From positions 8,469,244 through 8,533,243 of the forward strand of contig AP025062.1 of the NCBI GenBank assembly GCA_036186865.1: a DNA stretch of 64,000 bases. The letters run 5' to 3'. Under the pieces are notes generated by a model. The model saw only the letters and a list, made by a program, of their open reading frames with translations. It ran no database searches and was not told the origin of the DNA. Source of the DNA: Eustoma russellianum. Taxonomy: Eukaryota; Streptophyta; Magnoliopsida; Gentianales; Gentianaceae. Every line of letters starts with the position of its first letter. Position 1 is the stretch's first letter. Below, piece by piece: positions 10,951 to 23,457 of the stretch. Position numbers and translations under genes: made by a program.

Positions 10951-12010
10951 TGATAAACCCACAACCCAGCTGCTGAATACGACAAAGATTTCTCGTTAGT
11001 CATCAATAGTCAACGTTAGTAAACCTCTGCTCAGTCAGACATGTCCCGGAGTAGTAGTATCATTCCAGCAGACCTTGACCAGTCAAGCTCGGCAAACCTG
11101 GCTTCATGCAAAAAGTTACAAGATAGAATCTCAGGGCCAAAATTTCCTAAGAGGTTGAGCTCTGCATAATCTTCAGATCAGCTTAGCTAGAGGGCAGAGG
11201 TTATGTCCTACACGGTCCCACGTCTGGGTCAGCTTAATCTTTACAGAAAGCTTACCTCAGCCTGTCCAGATCATCTTGGTCAGCTCAGCAGAGCACCCCT
11301 TATTAACTTTAGACATACTACTCCTGCCTAGGTTTCCTAGCTGAACTGCTCTGGCAACACTTCAGCTCGGCCACGGCGCACTTAGGCAGGCTCCTGCCAC
11401 TCAGCCATCTTGGTCTCCCGTCCCGACGCGTTGCAACACTTGGCCTTCATGCAGCCTGGGATTCCCAGCAGCGCAGTTATTCATCTCCACATGTCAACCA
11501 TGCTGAAGAGAGTTGCTAGCACCGCAGTCACCTGTTGCCGCGTGGCAGCCATGCAAACAAGAACTGCCACCAAGACCGCCAGGTGTCATCACCATTTTTC
11601 TTATGGCCATGCAGTCTTTAATTTCGACAGCTATAAAGAAGTGCTTCCCCAGCTGAAGCCAACCAAGTCAACTTCCACACTCTTAAGCTGATCCAAGTTC
11701 ACTTGGACTCCAAGTTTCCCTCAAAAAGACTTAAGCTCGGCCAGAATATAGTTTGAGTTCATCCATACAAAACAGCAACCCTCTCAAAAGAGAACATTTA
11801 ACAGGTTGCTTCAACCTCTATTTCTAGCATTCTCACATACAAATATGCTCATAACTGACTTGGGCGTCGGAAAAGATTTTCCCAGGGCATTAGCATGTGC
11901 TTCTAATGTTGTTTTTTCCCTCTCATGTTCTAGAACGAACCCCAACGAGGCGTTGACGGCTTACCACAAGGATCACATCTGATCCACCTGGTGAGGATCC
12001 GACCTCATCA
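10951..12010 (+). repeat. Gypsy-type LTR G1 (probably solo)
   Basis: A 1,060-bp GC-richer block with TG...CA ends (tgataaaccc...ctcatca), similar to G2 (inverted) and G3. Its 3' part has the U5-like segment actgacttgggcgtcgg followed by ttctagaacg and gatcacatctgatcca, typical of plant Ty3/gypsy LTRs. No primer site follows and no matching internal region is adjacent. I could not see a target duplication (ataga against tcttg). Confidence 0.68.
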
Positions 12011-12286
12011 TCTTGTGTTAATATTTAGAGTTAAACACAGAATTTTTTTGTGAATGAAATGATATGTCTTATTAAGTTATTGACTTCTTTGCTAAAGCAT
12101 ACTTTTTAACGTTCAAGTTTAAAATGAACAAAGGATTCGTGCTTACCATGTTATACACTTTCTTCCTTATTTCTTCTTTTTTAAATTAATAGTATGGTTG
12201 GATTGGAAATAATGGATCTTTAACTACCCAATTGACTTTGATATCGGTATTAGGCTGACTACGGATTCATGGTGGTATAGAAATTA

Positions 12287-12649
12287 GGTGGCATTTGGTT
12301 CACAATTGGGAAATCGGAATTAGAATCGGAATGGGTATGATAGGAATGGGTTTGGAGTTAAAGTGATAGTTGTTTGGTATTAAAATGGGAATGGGAATAG
12401 TGATCGGCCGGATTAAGTGGTCGCCGGCGGCGGCCGGCGGCGGCCGGCGCCGTTGACCGGCGGCTCCCCATTCCCCCCAATTTGATAGATAGGGGGGGGC
12501 CTAGTATATCAAAAAACGATATCCATTACACCAAATAGTTGGATATCAAAATGAAATTCATTCTCCCATTTACCCCAAACAAACAGCCGAATGGGTTTGG
12601 ATGCTTCCAAACCATTCCTTGATTCCCATATCCCCAACCAAACACCACC
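12287..12649. mobile_element. Tourist-like (PIF/Harbinger-type) MITE
   Basis: A 363-bp element with imperfect terminal inverted repeats (ggtggcatttggtt against ggtggtgtttggtt on the other strand) and the 3-bp duplication tta (12284-12286, 12650-12652). The centre is very GC-rich with repeated gccggcggcgg. No transposase, so non-autonomous. Confidence 0.78.
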
Positions 12650-14609
12650 TTAATCTTCTTTCTGGACCAAAATAATTGTCTGCCTAATTTGAGTTAAATA
12701 GGCTTCTCAGTTTTCCAAATTGGTTGAGACGCGTTGAATTTTCTTTTGAGAGCAGCAGCTTTGAATTGGTTAATTACTTTTTCTTCACGGAGCTTTTTAT
12801 TAGGACTCTTTACGGACTCCAAATTTTAGATTTTTTTTTGTTTGTAGTGCAGTTTTTTCAACTTAGTGGTAATTAGTCGAGAGAATGAACTACTGGTGAC
12901 TTTTCAATAGTAGCTTCGATAAAAATACCATGTCGATGCTCTTTAATTAAAAATTAAAGTAAGCCTCAAAACATATATCTGGATTGAAACATTACAATAA
13001 GAAAAAAAAAACAACAACAAAAAGATTATATGGTTCACTTGAAGCTCTTTCTAACCTTGGAGCTGGTGCGATTGACCATGAATATTAGCTTTGATCCCTT
13101 ATCATGTTTTATTCGTATGTGAAAACGAGATAGTCTAATGTACGGAGAAACTCATTAAGCCTTAGCATGTTTACGTCATTGTACGTCTATTTGAGCATCC
13201 GCCTACTTTAGGAGGTTAGGCAAATGAACACCCGGCGTCACAATCCCTAGCCAAGTCTTTCAAATAAAGATTGTAGTTCATGGAAAAAACTGTTTAAAAA
13301 TAAACTGAGAGTAGAGGAAAGAACATATTAGTATTTTTCTTTTATGAGAGGTAGCTACATTCCTTAGCTTCCTAAGCTTGTCAGGTTGGAGTCCTACAGA
13401 GGCCCTTCAATTAGCAACCAGGTATTTTAATAATGAAATTACATTTAGTTAGATAAACTCATATAATTAATTTGTAAATGTCAAAGTCTAATATAATTTC
13501 CTATCGATATAAAATTGGATACGATATTTTACTATGTCTAACTAGCAAGTGTACTAGGTACAGTTTGTAGAGTAAAGGTAAAAGGGTTGTCGACCGCACG
13601 AGAACTAATTTTAAGTATCAAACTATTTCTTACCTTAATATAAACTTGACAAATTTATTTATCAAACAAAAATTTCACTATTAGTTATCTAACCTAAACT
13701 AATTGAATAATCAAATTAAACTTTTCATTTTAAAGATTTTCTTGTCTAATTCTATGCTATAATTGAATTCCTTTTTTAAAAAATCCTTCCAATCTTTAAC
13801 CAAAATAAATAAGCTAGTTTCTGTTCCGAATCTTTAAGGATGAAATTACCTAATCCACTGGCATAAAAATCTAAATCACTTTGGTAAACTCTATACCCTA
13901 TGCAAATTTTAACCAAACGGGATTATATTAAATATCTATGGAATTTTTTAGTTGCAGTAATCTTTGATTACTTAATCTTAGAAATCCGCATATAGAATTC
14001 AAATCGATCTCCAATCAATTTTACTATAAATGTCGTTAACAAAATCCTAATTTAAATCTTCATCTCCTGGTTCTTCAGTTTTAATTATGTAACCTATCAA
14101 TAGGTCATCAAGAATTGACGCAATAAAAACACAAAAACATTTAAATATTAGAATAAACTAGTAAATTAAGTAAATTAGAAATAGAAAACTAACACATTAA
14201 AATACCAAAAAATACAACTTTCACAAGAAATTAGTCAGGAAAAAAAATCAACTAAGAATTGAATCCATACTATCGTCGAATATTTTATTTCATATTTTAA
14301 ATAAAAGCACATGTAATTTCACTGCAATAAAATAAATTGAGGATATCTTTATTTAGCTATCTAAACGAAAATTAATCTCTCAATTGATAAATCAATTAAA
14401 CTCAAAATACATAGTTAGCCTAGTTAAAAATTAATAGTTTCTAATTATTTCGTCAAAAGCTAAAAATAGTCAAGTTAATCAATTTTTAAATCGATTGAGG
14501 AATAAAGCTGCAAAATATTATCTAAATTCAGTATTAGAAAATTGAATATATATATATATAAATAATATAAATATATTTATATATCTATATATATAAATAT
14601 ATACATAAC

Positions 14610-14643
<34 letters not shown>

Positions 14644-14844
14644 ATATATATACACACGTGTGTGTGAGAGAGAGTTATATCAATGACTGAATGAGAAGAA
14701 AAATGTTCAATAGTTGCTAAATTTGATAAAATGCTGTATTTCAGAAGTTGATGAGAATACGAGAAATTATAGTGTCTTGTTTAGAGGGATGATAATAGTA
14801 TTTGTCCATCGTGTAGGTTTTAGCTGTTTATCATTTATGTTAAA
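12650..14844. other. AT-rich spacer
   Basis: About 2.2 kb of AT-rich sequence with no open frame of note. TA/TATATA microsatellite tracts lie at about 14546-14655, followed by gtgtgtgagagagag. Nothing else assigned. Confidence 0.6.
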
Positions 14845-15879
14845 TGATGAAGACAGATCCACACCAGATATATCAGAGGTGATCCGGAGATAACACTGTT
14901 AGCATTTCGTTAAGGCTTTTGCTATAACCTGTGAGGGGAAGACAACGTTAGAGGCCCAGGGCTACTGCCTTGGAGATGCTAAAGTCAGTTATGAGCATAT
15001 TTATGTGAATATATGTTTGTAGTAAAGGTCGAAGCAACCTAAGTGGTGCTCTTTGTATAGAGAAGGTGACTATTTTAACTGGGTAGAGCTGTACTCAGCA
15101 TGGATGAGCTCAAACTGAGCTTGAGATAGTGTAGAATTGGCTTGGTCCGGCTTCAGTTGAGGAAGCGCTTATTTATAGATGTTGAAATAGAAGGTTGTAT
15201 GTCAAAGAGCAATATGGTGTCATCACTTGGTTGTTCTGCTGGTAGACCTTGCTTGCATGGCTGCGCTGCTGGCAGTTCTCGCTTGCATGGTGGCCACATG
15301 GATACAGATGGCTGCCCTGCTGGCAATCCCCGAATGTATGGTGGCCACATGTTGCCACGCGTCGGGCTTTGTGGCCAAGGTTCCTGGGTGGCAGGAGCCT
15401 GCCTAAGCATGCTGTGGCTGAGCTGAGGTGCTTCCTGAGTAGTTTAATTAGGAAACCGAGATGGGGGTAGTATGTCTTAAGTTGGTCAACAGGGTTCTGC
15501 CGAGTTGAAATGGATGAGATGTTCTGAAAGGTGCTGCCTTAGGCTCTCTTGCCGGGCTGATCTGAGGTAAGCTCTAACTTGATTTGGACACATCTTTTGA
15601 CCGCAATGAATTGAAGAGCGGTGCGCTCTAACCGAGCTGGACTAATGGTGAGATTCTGATCGGGACCTCTAGTTAAGGCCGAGCTGAACTAGCCAAGGCC
15701 TGCTGGGAAGTTCACTTTCTAGACAGAACTGGCATGTTGGCTCGCACGACAGAGCAGGAGGACTGGACTGGCCAGGCTGGGCTGAGCTGCGACAAGCGGT
15801 GGGTTCCAACAACGTTGACTGAATGATAACTGACGTGAAGATACTCGTCGTATTCAGCAGTTAGTTTCTGGGTTCATCA
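14845..15879 (-). repeat. Gypsy-type LTR G2 (inverted relative to G1)
   Basis: A 1,035-bp block, tgatgaagac...gttcatca on the plus strand. Its complement aligns with G1 and G3: TGATGAACCCAGAAAC start, TGCTCATAACTGACTT, GGGCCTCTAACGTTGTCTTC, TCATCA end. Flanking 5-mers ttaaa and catgc do not match, so the insertion or its flanks have been rearranged. Open frames inside it are chance frames of the LTR. Confidence 0.68.
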
Positions 15880-17820
15880 CATGCCCTAAATTAGCCTAGG
15901 TGAGCTGACTAGTACAGGTAGGCTAATCTACTCAGACCCAGGTGCTCTCCTCAGCTGAGATGTTGACGTGTCTGTTTCTGATTGGACAGCATCAGTAGTT
16001 AATGAAAAAGCAGGCATTGACACAAATATCGATGTGGAAATCATTATTCTCCTCACAGTTGAGGGTTTTAATGGTGGGCTTCGCGAAGAGTCGTTTTGAT
16101 TTATGAGCCAAGGCTACAAAAGTGGCCGCCGGTGGTTATTGTAGCATCCATTCCCTCTTTTTATTCGAATTCCTCTCCGACTACTTTGTATTTCCCCTCC
16201 TTCTCCGGCGGTTTTCTTCTCCTTCTTTCCTGCAACTTCTTGTTCCCTTAGTTATGGCTATTATTTCGTCTTCTTCTCCTGATTCTCAGAACTTCTGTAA
16301 AGCGCTTCTTATGCTGGCGGCGGCGTAAGGGAGGGTGGTTCCTCGCCTTTGTCGGAGAGAACAAGCTTCTAGCGACGACACTCGTCCTCTTCAGAGTCTG
16401 CGTAAAGTTGCTCTATGGGTCTCGTTGGGCCCAGCAGGGATGCTGAGCCTAGCGGAGCTATTGCTCTGACGGACTCTTCGCCGAAGCAGGAAAATATTGT
16501 CATTGCTCCGGTAACTGCGAATCTTCCCTGTTTTGCAGGGGATTCCTTCTTTATATTTCGGAAGAGTTTTATAGGGGACCTCCTTCTGCTCAAGTGCAAG
16601 GAGCTAATTGCACCTTAACTGCTGCTGACCTCACTCGTATATGCGAGGTGTATAGAATATATCAGAATTCATTTAGTCCCCCTTTTGCCTCTCAAGGACA
16701 GACTGCGTATGATCTCTAGCGGGTTATGAAGCAGTTTACGAGGAATATTTTATGGTCATTGGTTCTGCTTGCCTATTCCTGAGCTCTTAAAATTGATTCA
16801 AGAGTTCTATAGGCTTAGGTTGGCCCAAATAAAGCTTAATGGTCTAAAATTCATCATTTGTTTCCTTCTTTTCTGAGAGTGATGGAGGCCGAGTTTGAAC
16901 TTAGGATCTTCCATGGCATTTTCATGTGCAAGTCCTTGGTAGTTGATACTATTTTAGTAATCGTTCTCCTAATAGTGGGTCCAACCTTGCCATAAACATT
17001 CTGATCTTTACCAAGAACTGGAAGGGCCAGTTTTTCTAAATCAAGAAAGAGGGGCTTGCATGACATGGAGATCTGGCAATCGGGCAAGGCTAATAACTTA
17101 TGGCCGAGTCAAGAAATTTTGTGACGAGGCATCGAGGCTGCAGAGCCTGTCTGCAGTTATTGCCTGGCAGAAAGTGGACAGATCAGTATTGGAAGCAGCT
17201 GACCTGGGCCACTTAGCTTCATGTCTGAGTTTCCAAGCACTTGACCAGTCGAGCTTAAATATTGTTAAGGGATAGGTCTTGTCTGTTTGTACAGTTCTTG
17301 AGCTGACTCCTTTGTCAATAAGACGCTAATAATTCTAGTAATTGCGTAGATTCAATGGCACCTAGGGGGTGCTAGAGTTTCCATTCACATAGCTGAAGCT
17401 GTGGCCCAAAAGCAGACCAGAAGACAAAGAGTTCAACCCGTGGAAGAGCCTGTTCCTGCCGAACTCATCCCTCATATCGAAGAGGTTCTTGGGGCTGATG
17501 TTGCTGGGGTTGAACAGACTGCTAGGGTCCCCGAGGACCAAGTAGATGCAGTTTTGACTGGCTGTGCCACCCTGCATATGTTGAACTTGGTGATTCTCAG
17601 TTCTGATTTCACTTCTTGCTTCTTAGGATCCCTAAGATATTCATCTATGACCTTTCTTTTGGGTTTTTACTGAGCTTCCACAGTTGGAAAGTTGGGGGAG
17701 GCTGCTCTTCAATCTCTCCCTTGCATTCCAGCAATTTTGGAGCCAGAACTATTGGCTAGACGACAGCAGAGCCGACTTTACAACCTAGACCACGGCGCCG
17801 TGATGAAGGCCCATCAACTG
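15880..17820 (+). pseudogene. Decayed Transposase_28/gag-like retroelement ORF
   Basis: Plus-strand remnant with many frameshifts. The best region is 16740-16860, where successive frames give YEEYF and then PIPELLKLIQEFYRLRLAQ and LKFIICFLLF, followed near 17010-17080 by KNWKGQFF. This order of a YEEY-like, a proline-led hydrophobic, an RLxLAQ..LNG and a W..FF segment resembles the plant Transposase_28-type Gag-like protein carried by non-autonomous gypsy-derived elements. An acidic stretch near 17440-17560 (EEPVPAELIPHIEEVLGAD) is the longest intact piece. It could instead be another degenerate Gag; the family call is from memory of the pattern. Confidence 0.4.
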
Positions 17821-18087
17821 CTACAGTAGTTCACATCGAAATGTTTTTCAAAGTTGTTCTTAAATGAGAAGTTGTTCTTAATGAGTGTTCTAATACAACA
17901 CTTTAGACACACATATACAATGTGTATGTATCCCCCACACGCAGGTGCATATACATATTTATAATATAGTTTCAAAAATATCTTCCTTGCGCCCATCCCA
18001 TTTCCTTTCTCAATCATTTAAACAGTACTTTCAAATATGAAAACGAATGGCCACATTTATTTTTTTTTAATTATATAGTATGTTATC
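17821..18087. other. Spacer left of element B
   Basis: AT-rich spacer. Nothing recognisable. Confidence 0.5.
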
Positions 18088-18293
18088 TGCTAAGTATGAA
18101 TAAACACGTTTTGGAAAAATTTTCTGGTATATTCATCTCCTTCATAGTACATCCTTCTTATACAAGAGATTCTATGCTAAATATGGTAAAACATATATTC
18201 TATTCGTAATTATCTGCAATCATCATTTACTATACAATCAATCATTAACTATTTCCTATTACACGTGATACAATATTTATTTTCCTTTTAATA
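18088..18293 (-). repeat. Element B 3' LTR
   Basis: Matches 23254-23457 almost base for base (taaacacgttttgg, ctccttcatagtacatcc, gcaatcatcatttactatac, attacacgtgatacaata). The inner terminus reads TATTA where the other LTR has TGTTG. Confidence 0.88.
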
Positions 18294-18306
18294 CTCCCCC
18301 TCAAGT
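18294..18306 (-). promoter_or_regulatory. Element B polypurine tract
   Basis: Minus strand CAACTTGAGGGGGAG lies directly before the 3' LTR and just after the RNase H stop at 18301. Confidence 0.75.
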
Positions 18307-19990
18307 TGAGGCATGGGGATCACAAATGCCCAACTTGGTCAACACCGTATCGAACGCCCTCCCTGCCACTGCTTTATTGAGTATATCCGCAAGCTGATCT
18401 TCAGAACGAACAAAGGGTAACTCAATAATCTTTGCATCCAGCTTTTCTCTGATGAAATGACGGTCTATCTCTATATGTTTCGTACGATCATGTTGGACAG
18501 GATTCTCTGAAATATGAATGGAGGCTTTGTTATCGCACCACAGCTTCGACGTACTAGACACAGGAAAGCCAATATCCTTCATTAACTTCTTTAGCCAAAG
18601 TATTTCCATCACTCCCTTAGCAGTGCCCCTAAATTCAGCCTCAGCACTAGAAAGTGCCACCACCTTTTGTTTCTTACTTCTCCATGTGACCAAATTCCCT
18701 CCAACCAGGGCAAAGTATCCAGAAGTTGACCGTCGATCCATAAGATTTCCTGCCCAATCAGCATCAGTATACCTCGATGTCGTGATGACCATGATTCTTA
18801 AAGGCGATCCCTCGCTCAGATGTACCCTTCAGATATCGTAAAATCCGCATTACTGCCTCCATATGGTGTTCTTGTGGTCGATGCATGAACTGACTGACAA
18901 TACCAACAGCATATGCAGTATCCGGTCTAGTGTGAGAAAGATAGATTAATTTCCCAACCAATCTTTGATACCTTTCTCGTTCTATCTCAGGCTTTCCTTC
19001 CACAACCTCCAACTTATGATTCACCAACATTGGTGACTCTGCTGGCTTACAATCAATCATGCCAACTTCTGTTAGTAAATCAAGTATATATTTGTGTTGA
19101 GAGATAAAAATACCTTGCTTCGACCGGGCTACCTCGATTCTCAAGAAATACTTCAGGGCTCCTAAATCCTTCATCTCAAACTCAGAAAACAACTTCTGTT
19201 GTAATGCATCCATCTCTTTCATGTCACTGGTTGTAATGATTATGTCATCGACATAGATGATAAGACATGTAATCAAATTACCTCGTCTCTTCACGAATAA
19301 AGTGTGATCTGCATTGCTCTGAAGATACTCCTGTTTTTTCATAAATGATGTGAATCTTCCAAACCAAGCCCTGGGAGATTGTTTGAGTCCATACAGAGAG
19401 CGTTTTAACCTACACACTTCATGAGGAGCATAAGTAGTAGAGAAACCTGGGGGAGGTGTCATGCACATTCCTCTTTTAGTTCACCGTGGAGAAATGCATT
19501 TTTCACATCAAACTGATGTAACGACCAAGATTCTGGTGCTGCTACCGATAATAATACTCGTATGGTATCCAACTTAGCCACTGGTTGAGAAAGTTTTCAT
19601 CATAATCAATGCCATAAGTATGTGTATATCCTCGACTACAAGTCTGGCCTTGTACCTTTCATGCTTCCATCTGCCCTGTACTTGATGGTATATACCCAAC
19701 GATAGCCAACAACCTTCTTACCTTCTGGCAGCCTTGTCTCTCCCAGGTCTCATTTTAACCAAGGCATTCATCTCTTCCTCCATGGCCATACGCTAATCTG
19801 GTATCCCCCTGGCCTCATCCACGGTGCGAGGAATCTCATCATCACATGTGGAGGCTATGAACCCCTTTGCTCCAGTCACCGGATATTTAGTGCCTTTAGA
19901 TAATTTTCCTGTGAATATCGAACCGTGGAACTCCTCTATTCACGCGAAGGGGGCAGTATCCTCCCTGGCTGTTCCCTGAAATATAGTACT
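18301..19990 (-). pseudogene. Element B pol: RT and RNase H
   Basis: RT fragment 19468-18764 with SLYGLKQSPRAWFGRF and the catalytic LIIYVDDIIITTSD (plus strand about 19240-19265). It ends in the typical MHRPQEHHMEAVMRILRYLK, then passes by frameshift near 18790 into RNase H (18792-18301) with DADWAGNLMDRRSTSGYFAL and ALSSAEAEF. The polyprotein stop is at 18301. The N-terminal part of RT (19990-19470) is in other frames with stops. The active-site residues that are visible look intact. Confidence 0.9.
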
Positions 19991-19999
19991 ATCCAGAAT

Positions 20000-21484
20000 A
20001 GATTCACAAATAACAGAACATGGGGATCACGGGTGTACCAGGTATAATTTCTCGGATGGATATGTAGTATCAGGAGGAGAAGAATTAAAACTGGATTGTC
20101 TTACCTCTTGTGGAGATTCCGTTGAAGATTGATTACCAGACGGGTCTGAAGAGGATTATACCTGTGTCAGAAAAAAGCACAGTCGGCGTCACCTACTTGC
20201 CCTGTTGGAACTACAACCCGGCAACTTGGATCATGTAACCAGTCGTAGGTCTCTCTAGAAGGCTCCCCTGAGACCAAGAGTGGGTAGAATAGAAGTATTC
20301 ATGTTCTAAGAAAGTACAGTCTAAGGTAATGTGAACTCGCCGTGTGCGAGGATTGTAGCACCGGTATCCCTTTTGAGAGGTTGCATATCCAACGAAGACA
20401 CACTTATCAGCACAAGCGTCTAATTTAGTACGCTGTGAGATGGCAATATGGACAAAGACAGAGCAACCAAAGATCTTAGGAGGTAATGTGAGACATGAGG
20501 GAATCGTAACATGTGTAGCAAGTTCGGCCAATGGGGTGCGATGGTCGAGTATTTTTGTAGGTAAGCGATTTAGTAAGTAGGTAGTAGTAGCAATGGCTTC
20601 GGGCCAGAATGCTTTAGGAACAAGGGCTTCAAGCATCATGGACCGAGTCATTTCAAGGAGGATGCAATTTTTCCGTTCTGCCACACCATTCTGTTCTGGT
20701 GTATTGGAGCAAGACGTTTGGTGAAGAATACCATTGTCTCACAAAAACTGCTGAAGTTTATTGGATGTATATTCTCCACCATTATCGGAGCGAAGAACCT
20801 GGATTTTTTTTCTGGAATTGAGTAACAATCATATGATAAAAGTCAAGCACTTTGGTATATACCTCAGATTTGTGTTTAAGAAAGTAGATCCAGGTCATTC
20901 GCGAACAGTCATCAACAAATATAACAAGTACTGAAAACTCATGGGAGTAGCACAGGGAGAAGGTCCCCAAACATCAGAATGAACTAAACTAAAAACAGTA
21001 TTGACTCTGGTATTATTTGCTTTATATGAAGAACGATGCTGTTTTGCTCGGATTCATGTTTCACAAGATAAAGTAGATGTAGAGTCAACTAGCGAAGGAA
21101 ATAAAAACTTTAAGTAACCCAACGAAGGATGGCCTAATCGACGGTGCCATAACCAAAGTTGCTTTTGTGCTGTCCCGGTGGCAAGATTGGACCGGCCCTG
21201 TTGCACCACATCTGTCACATAATAAAGCCACCCTTCTCAGTGTCACGCCCAAGAATCACCTTCGAACGAATATCCTGCAAGAGGCAAAACGTCGGATACA
21301 TAAGTACAACACAATCAAGTTCTCGAGTAACTTGACTAATAGATAACAGTTTGGATGATAAAGATGGAACATATAAGCAATTTGATAAAGTTAAATTTGA
21401 GTTAACATGAATACTGCCACCACCAGTGACTGGAAGTAAATCACCATTAGCAGTTTCAACGTGGTTTTTTTTGGATGACACCAT
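20000..21484 (-). pseudogene. Element B pol: GAG-pre-integrase and integrase
   Basis: The GAG-pre-integrase segment at 21484-21215 has LTLSNCLYVPSLSSKLLSI. The integrase core is split: IFVDDCSRMTWIYFLKHKSE (20970 down) and, after a frame change, AERKNCILLEMTRSMMLEAL with TYLLNRLPTKIL (20684-20211). These are normal copia integrase blocks. Stops between them, and TAG within the zinc-binding part, make it non-functional. Confidence 0.85.
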
Positions 21485-23036
21485 TGAAAGAAATCGTTAG
21501 GATTATTGGTCATAGTATCTGTAGCACCACTATCAAGAATCCAAATGGAGTCATTGTGTTCTGTAGGATTTGTAGTGAGTGCGGAAGCATGATTATAATA
21601 GATAGTGGGGTTGGAATGGACTTGGGCGAAATTGTTGGGGCTAAAAATGGCTGGCTGGTGGACTTCAGGGGTTAAACTCGAATTTATAGAAACTGCGGGG
21701 GGCGGTTGGATATTTTCGGAAAGTGTAGGGGTTGGATTTTGATTGTTCTGTAAATTTGGTGCATGTTCTGCTATTTGAGAAGTAATCTGGGGGCATACTG
21801 TAAACTCAGGGGAATATGCAGGGGCAAAATTGGTAAAGCACGCAACAGTAGGGTTGGGTTTTATAAACCCAACCCTAATACCTCCTTTTCCAGCAGCCTC
21901 CGTCATTTCACTCTGGCTGCCTTCTTTTTCTGCGGAAAAACTGCCGCCGGCTGCGCTTGAAACGCCAGTCATGGTGGCTACCTTCCCGCGATTTGTCTCC
22001 CCCTGCTTCCTTTTTCCTTCATACCAGTCGGGATAACCAATCAGCTGAAAACACTGCTCCTTGCTGTGTCTTCGTTGTGCACAATGGCTGCAAATGAGGG
22101 TTTCTTTTTCTTCGCTGCGCAAGGATGACTTTGAGCGCTGTTCTGGTCCATTCCTTCCTTGGGCCTGCGGATTAGTTCGTCCCTGAGTCTGGCCACGACC
22201 TCTGGTAGCGGTTGAACGCGCTGCTAGGCCTTGGCCCACCCCCGGTGATGAGTCATTCTCTGAGGGGGTTCTCCTCCAAACTGCCCCATTCTTTCTTCGG
22301 ACCTTCGAATTTCTTTGTAGGCTATCTCCAAACTGGGTAAAGGCTCTCTCTTTAACAAGTCCTTGCGGTCCCTGTCAAACTTTTCATCTAGGGCTGTTAA
22401 GAATTGGTAGCAATCGTAGTTCTTGCAGTTTCACGATTGTAGGTGTTTATAGTCCTCAGTACATGTCAATCGGATTGGTTTACGAGTATCAATTGCAGTC
22501 CAGATATCCTGGAGTTTACTCCAGTATCTTCGATGCTTCGTCCCCCTGTTTGATAGGCTTGCCCTAACGGTGAAGGTCCATAAACCTGTAGTGAACACTC
22601 TCTGCTCCATAAGTGAATGCAAGTCCATCCCATAAAGCCTTTGCGGTGGGTAACGGTTACATTTGTTTACCAACTGTGGCTCTATTGTCTGTATAATCCC
22701 AGGTAATACTGAATTGTCAGCTTGTTCCCAAGCGGGAAACTGTGGATCCAATGGTGCCGGTGGGGAGGAACACCGGTGAGGTAATTCCTCCGGCCCCCTT
22801 GCCAATTGATGGCTCTCAGAACAAGTGGTGCCAGAGAGCATAATTTCGCCATTTAATTTAATAGTTACGGTAAGACTTTCTGTGGGAAAGGAAACGTGAG
22901 GCATGGTGAGTGTATCAGGCTGTCTTGCAGGTATATTTCGAAGGATTCTGTCCACTTGAACGTGCCAGATCAGATATGTCAGGTGTATTTGGTACTTGAG
23001 GAGTTTGTGGTTCATCGTGTGGTGTTGAATTTGACA
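21391..23036 (-). pseudogene. Element B gag and protease
   Basis: Gag of the copia UBN2 type: VTIKLNGEIMLSG, then PAWEQADNSVLPGIIQTIEP and QDIWTAIDTRKP are readable at 22930-22500. A zinc knuckle CSHCAQRRHSKEQC (CX2CX4HX4C) follows at about 22053-22097 with the GYPDWY segment usual after it. The protease site ILDSGATDTMT lies near 21500-21540, so gag and protease share the frame 22239-21391. The N-terminal half is in another frame. A low-complexity Ser/Pro/Asn linker separates knuckle and protease. Confidence 0.87.
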
Positions 23037-23241
23037 TGGTTGTTTGTTTTTTCTGGGCAGGTGGCCGCAAGTGATGTTAAACGGATACAGTGACTGGGTA
23101 TTTGCAGCCAACACGGCTTGAGAGAGGTGGGTTTACAGCCAACACGGCTAAGAAAGGTATTGAAGGCAATGATGAAGAAAATTCTGAGCCTGATTTTTCA
23201 GAAAACCAGACAGTATGATGAACGGGTTTAGAAAATTACCC

Positions 23242-23253
23242 GCTCTGATACCA
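23242..23253 (-). promoter_or_regulatory. Element B primer-binding site (initiator-Met tRNA type)
   Basis: Minus strand TGGTATCAGAGC directly after the 5' LTR, the standard copia primer site. Confidence 0.93.
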
Positions 23254-23457
23254 TGCTAGTATGAATAAACACGTTTTGGGAAAATTTTCTGGTATATTCG
23301 TCTCCTTCATAGTACATCCTTCTTATACAAGAGATTCTATGCTAATATGGTAAAACATAGTATTCTAGTCCTAATTATCTGCAATCATCATTTACTATAC
23401 AATCAATCATTAACTATTTCCTATTACACGTGATACAATATTACTTTCCTTTCAACA
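23254..23457 (-). repeat. Element B 5' LTR
   Basis: Minus-strand TGTTGAAAGG start and CATACTAGCA end. Near-identical partner at 18088-18293. Confidence 0.9.

Larger units (their letters stand above)
18088..23457 (-). mobile_element. Ty1/copia retrotransposon B (short LTRs, decayed)
   Basis: A 5.37-kb element on the minus strand with about 205-bp LTRs, PBS and PPT in place, and gag-PR-INT-RT-RH in copia order. Frameshifts and stops break the polyprotein into at least seven frames. The flanks (ttatc and tatac) are not a clean 5-bp target duplication. Gag sequence and LTR size differ from A/C/D and from E, so this is a separate lineage. Confidence 0.9.

Noticed and set aside
15142..15470. Cys/Gly-rich overlapping frames on both strands
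   Set aside because: They lie in LTR G2, where GC-rich repeats (gcatgg, ggtggccacatg) keep frames open by chance.
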